64,000 bases of DNA. Origin: Thalassolituus hydrocarboniclasticus. GTDB taxonomy: Bacteria; Pseudomonadota; Gammaproteobacteria; Pseudomonadales; Oceanobacteraceae. The notes below the pieces were generated by a model. It was given only the letters and a program-made list of their open reading frames with translations, did not search any database and was not told the origin of the DNA. Position 1 is the stretch's first letter, and each line of letters opens with the position of its first letter. Of the stretch, positions 61,274 through 64,000 are shown piece after piece. Both the position numbers and the translations under genes were made by a program. The stretch spans positions 3,947,129 through 4,011,128 of the forward strand of contig NZ_CP054475.1 of NCBI RefSeq assembly GCF_025345565.1, in the 5' to 3' direction.

Positions 61274-62170
61274 TCAGCCAAGCCTGTGCTGAATTTCCGG
61301 CAGGCGTTGCAGAATAAACTCCTGCAGCGCCTGCACCCGCGCACTGCGGCGCATGTCCTTGTGATACACAAACCACATCAATGACGGTTCGGCACTGAGT
61401 CCGAATTCTACCTGCTTCAGGCCTGACACACTGTCGGCCAGACGCTGCAAAGCACCAACCGGACCTATCCCCATGCCTTCCTTTACCGCCGAAAGGATGT
61501 CGTTAAAGCTGTTGCTCTGAAAGGCAATCTGGCCCGGATCGAGCTTTTCCAGCAGCTGCCTGATGCCCGATATACGCTGCTTTTCGCCGGTCGGTAATGC
61601 CCACCAATGGCGGTTGATATCGGCCATCGAACGCGGCAAACCATGGCGCTCGATATAGCTTTCAGCAGCACAATAGTGCATCTGCACCGGCAACAGCGCC
61701 CGGGCAATCAGATCGGGTTCGCGCGGCTCGGCGCCCATACGGATGGCCACATGCACATCACCACGCGCCAGGGATAACACATCATCGGTGGCAACAATCT
61801 GCACCCGGATCTGGGGAAATTCCTGGCGGAACGCATGCAACAATGGCGTAAAAAACGGTGAAAAATCAGACACTGTCGAAATACGCAAAGTACCGGAAGG
61901 TGAAGCATCCAGCGTCGACAGCGTCCCCTGCAGACGGCGCATCTCTGCGACAATCGGATGCATTTTTTCCAGCAGCAGCTGCCCTGCATCGGTCAGCCGG
62001 TAACCGCGCTGATGACGGATAAAAAGCTTATGCCCCAGTTGCTGCTCCAGCCGGTTGATGTGACGCAGCACCGTGCTGTGGTTCATACCCAGCCGTTCAC
62101 CGGCACGACTCAGACTGCCCGACTCCGCCACCTGATAAGCAATGCGGATATCATCCCAGCTCGTTTCCAT
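61274..62170 (-). CDS. LysR-family transcriptional regulator
   Basis: A 298-residue regulator with an N-terminal winged HTH (about 1-60: VAESGSLSRAGERLGMNHSTVLRHINRLEQQLG, LysR signature quoted in part) and a C-terminal periplasmic-binding-like effector domain (about 90-290). It is divergent from the cytochrome b561 gene, 143 bases away, and may control it and yceI. The effector is unknown. No LysR box was identified with confidence. Confidence 0.9.
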   Translation of the reverse strand: METSWDDIRIAYQVAESGSLSRAGERLGMNHSTVLRHINRLEQQLGHKLFIRHQRGYRLTDAGQLLLEKMHPIVAEMRRLQGTLSTLDASPSGTLRISTVSDFSPFFTPLLHAFRQEFPQIRVQIVATDDVLSLARGDVHVAIRMGAEPREPDLIARALLPVQMHYCAAESYIERHGLPRSMADINRHWWALPTGEKQRISGIRQLLEKLDPGQIAFQSNSFNDILSAVKEGMGIGPVGALQRLADSVSGLKQVEFGLSAEPSLMWFVYHKDMRRSARVQALQEFILQRLPEIQHRLG

Positions 62171-62313
62171 CGGATTCTCCGTTCATCAATGCATCTGAGT
62201 TGTGCATATTTGCACAACAGTTGTCCGATTATGCGTGTTTTTTTGCTGAACTAAAGCCGCTATGGTGGGTTCTTATCGAGATCAATTCTCAAGGGTACTC
62301 AGGGCCGGACTTT

Positions 62314-62856
62314 ATGCTTCGCAACACTTCTTCTTCCTATGGCTGGGTAAGCATTGCCTTCCACTGGCTGATGGCGCTGGCCGTTTTCGGGCTGTTTGGC
62401 CTCGGCCTGTATATGGTTGAGCTGACCTATTACGACGCCTGGTACCGGGGTTCGCTGGATCTGCATAAAAGTGCCGGCGTCATACTGGCGCTGGCGTGGC
62501 TGTTGCGCCTGATCTGGAAGCTGCGTAACCCGCAGCCAAAGCCACTGGGCAGCAAGGTCTGGGAGCATAAGATTGCTCACCTGACGCATATTCTGCTGTA
62601 TCTGCTGATGCTGGCACTGTTTATCAGTGGCTATCTGATTTCCACCGCCGATGGCCGGGCCATTGAGGTGTTCGGCTTATTTGAGTTACCCGCCACCCTG
62701 ACCCACGCTAATCAGGAAGATGTCGCCGGTGTTATTCACTGGGCGCTGGCCTGGACTTTGATGCTCATTGCCGGATTGCATGCTGTGGCAGCGATCAAAC
62801 ATCACTGGCTGGATAAAGACAAAACACTGGTGCGGATGCTTAAGCCCGGCGCTTAA
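62314..62856 (+). CDS. Cytochrome b561
   Basis: 180 residues from the ATG at 62314, which starts the conserved four-helix core; the longer frame upstream overlaps the LysR promoter. Four membrane helices each contribute histidines: IAFHWLMAL, DLHKSAGV, WEHKIAHLTHILLY and IHWALAWTLMLIAGLHAVAAIKHHW. These give the paired haem ligands. It passes electrons across or within the inner membrane. It is 61 bases before yceI, a common pairing (cybB-yceI). Confidence 0.9.
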   Translation: MLRNTSSSYGWVSIAFHWLMALAVFGLFGLGLYMVELTYYDAWYRGSLDLHKSAGVILALAWLLRLIWKLRNPQPKPLGSKVWEHKIAHLTHILLYLLMLALFISGYLISTADGRAIEVFGLFELPATLTHANQEDVAGVIHWALAWTLMLIAGLHAVAAIKHHWLDKDKTLVRMLKPGA

Positions 62857-62917
62857 ATCACTCCGTGCGACAACAGATTCAATGACAAAACCGCTTTAAA
62901 AAACCAAGGAGCGAACA

Positions 62918-63493
62918 ATGAAAAAACTGATGCTTGCTGCCGGCCTGAGCGCCGCATTGCTGATGCCGTCCCTGTCCCAGGCAGCGACTTATAAAATTGA
63001 TACCCAGGGCGCCCACGCCTTTATCCAGTTTAAGATCCAGCATCTGGGTTACAGCTGGCTGCTGGGTCGTTTCAATACTTTTGACGGTCAGTTTGAATAC
63101 GATGCCAAGGCACCGGAAAAGTCAGCCATTGAAGTGACCATTGAAACCGCCAGCCTGGATTCCAATCATGCTGAACGTGACAAGCACCTGAAAGGTTCTG
63201 ATTTCCTCGACGTCAGCAAATTCCCGCAGTCCACATTCAAGAGCACCGGTTTTAAATCCACCGGCGCCGGCGAAGGCGTTCTGACCGGCGATTTCACGCT
63301 GCACGGCGTCACCAAGTCGATCAGTTTTCCGGTGAAAATGATCGGTGAAGGTAAAGATCCATGGGGTGGCTACCGCGCTGGTTTTGAAGGTAAAACCACA
63401 CTGAAGCTGTCTGACTACGGTATCGATTACAACCTGGGACCCGCGTCTACCAGCGTTGAGATTGGTCTGTTTATCGAAGGTATCCGTCAGTAA
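62918..63493 (+). CDS. yceI: YceI family periplasmic protein
   Basis: A 191-residue lipocalin-like protein with a signal peptide ending SQAAT. Typical motifs: YKIDTQGAHAFIQFKIQHLGYSWLLGRF, LDSNHAERDKHLKGSDFLDVSKFP and LHGVTKSISFPV (parts quoted). YceI proteins bind isoprenoids or other lipids, often beside cytochrome b561. The AAGGAGCGAAC ribosome site is strong. A perfect terminator follows. Confidence 0.93.
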   Translation: MKKLMLAAGLSAALLMPSLSQAATYKIDTQGAHAFIQFKIQHLGYSWLLGRFNTFDGQFEYDAKAPEKSAIEVTIETASLDSNHAERDKHLKGSDFLDVSKFPQSTFKSTGFKSTGAGEGVLTGDFTLHGVTKSISFPVKMIGEGKDPWGGYRAGFEGKTTLKLSDYGIDYNLGPASTSVEIGLFIEGIRQ

Positions 63494-63527
63494 TCACTGG
63501 CACCTGAAATAAAGCAGGCGGAAAAAC

Positions 63528-63562
63528 AACAGGCAGAAAGCGTTACCCGCTTTCTGCCTGTT
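63528..63562. terminator. Terminator after yceI
   Basis: AACAGGCAGAAAGCG, 5-base loop, CGCTTTCTGCCTGTT, then TTGTTTC: a perfect 15-bp stem. A run of A upstream could let it work leftward as well. Confidence 0.85.
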
Positions 63563-63565
63563 TTG

Positions 63566-63650
63566 TTTCAGGCGTCCCCTGTTTTTCAGACGCCCTTTGT
63601 TTTCAGGCATCTCTGTTTTTCAGGCATCTCTGGTTTTCAGGCGTCTGTTG
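63566..63650. repeat. Five-copy 16-18 bp tandem repeat
   Basis: Copies start at about 63566, 63582, 63600, 63616 and 63634, each like TTTTCAGGCRTCYCTG. The third and fourth are nearly identical. The last copy contains the stop codon of the small membrane protein on the minus strand. Confidence 0.8.
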
Positions 63651-63915
63651 GGCGACGACGCTTAAAGATTCCCGGCAAATTGATGACCTGCACAAAGCGG
63701 AACACCAGTACGGCATGGATCAGCGCAACAATGCTGCCAACCCCATACTGACCCGTTCCCATCATGTCCCACACCATCATCGGCAGCACCAGAATCGGAA
63801 ACCAGGCCAGATAACGATAAAACACTCTTTCAAAACGCGAACCGGCATCATTGGCAGGCGTTGTTTCTGCATCTGCCTTAGCGTGACTGCGCTTATTGTT
63901 ATTCTTGTCTGACAT
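63637..63915 (-). CDS. Small two-helix membrane protein
   Basis: A 92-residue protein. The N-terminus is hydrophilic (MSDKNNNKRSHAKADAET), followed by two helices (about 36-52 YLAWFPILVLPMMVWDMM and 58-76 VGSIVALIHAVLVFRFV), and a basic end (FKRRRPTDA). No family is recognised. Its 3-prime end lies in a tandem repeat, so its length may vary between strains. Confidence 0.65.
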   Translation of the reverse strand: MSDKNNNKRSHAKADAETTPANDAGSRFERVFYRYLAWFPILVLPMMVWDMMGTGQYGVGSIVALIHAVLVFRFVQVINLPGIFKRRRPTDA

Positions 63916-64000
63916 AGCCTGTACCTGTCTTCAGTTGAACCTTCAGAGGATCATATTCCGGCACACGGAACCATTAGCCGATGGTCGGAAGCCTGACGGA

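Overview
The window reads as chromosomal DNA of a heterotrophic, probably marine, gammaproteobacterium. The order engB / cytochrome c5 / cytochrome c4 / dsbA / EEP hydrolase / GGDEF protein, and the znuA-zur-znuCB block, resemble Pseudomonas-type chromosomes. Long PstC/PstA proteins, TRAP genes, ergothioneine genes and many signalling and surface genes would fit an Oceanospirillales-like lineage. That placement is inference. I see no rRNA, tRNA, insertion sequence or CRISPR array.

1-8960, phosphate block: phoB-phoR (+) face a Gram-negative porin (-) and the operon pstS-pstC-pstA-pstB-phoU (-). The porin and pstS each have PhoB-box half-sites repeating every 11 bp, each followed 9 bases later by a -10-like hexamer. 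A perfect hairpin separates pstS from pstC. 8990-11444: TRAP transporter membrane subunits (dctQM, no dctP seen) and a YciA-like thioesterase. 11490-19178: glmU, a DUF3857/transglutaminase membrane protein, an HDOD protein, and egtB-egtD for ergothioneine. 19293-22255: zinc uptake, with znuA divergent from zur-znuC-znuB. 22256-30427: a non-coding gap with a possible small RNA, engB, two periplasmic cytochromes, dsbA, an EEP hydrolase, a diguanylate cyclase, and a DeoR regulator directly upstream of glmS.

30430-33580 is an AT-rich accessory insert. It holds a short Xre-type regulator, a leftward three-gene cluster (Gly/Ala-rich membrane protein, 44-residue peptide with nine cysteines, charged 107-residue protein) and a rightward 530-residue protein of unknown family. 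A palindrome and repeated TGGGTA motifs lie between the divergent units. This is one of the two best candidates for an undescribed system.

33580-41481: a class 3 lipase, then an ECF sigma/anti-sigma pair divergent from an S8 protease with an extreme acidic coiled segment, a DUF5666 lipoprotein and an outer-membrane barrel. Three matches to GGAAW-N16/17-CGTTW, one each before the sigma, protease and DUF5666 genes, suggest one autoregulated envelope regulon. This is the other main candidate. Two adjacent lipoproteins follow.

41549-64000: a DUF2339 polytopic protein, a porin, an orphan family-3 solute-binding protein, a large lipoprotein, rep, an EAL protein, a small membrane protein, comM, a second S8 protease (lipoprotein), a small lipoprotein, SCO1, a MATE exporter, an unknown protein, a LysR regulator, cytochrome b561, yceI and a small membrane protein next to a 17-bp tandem repeat.
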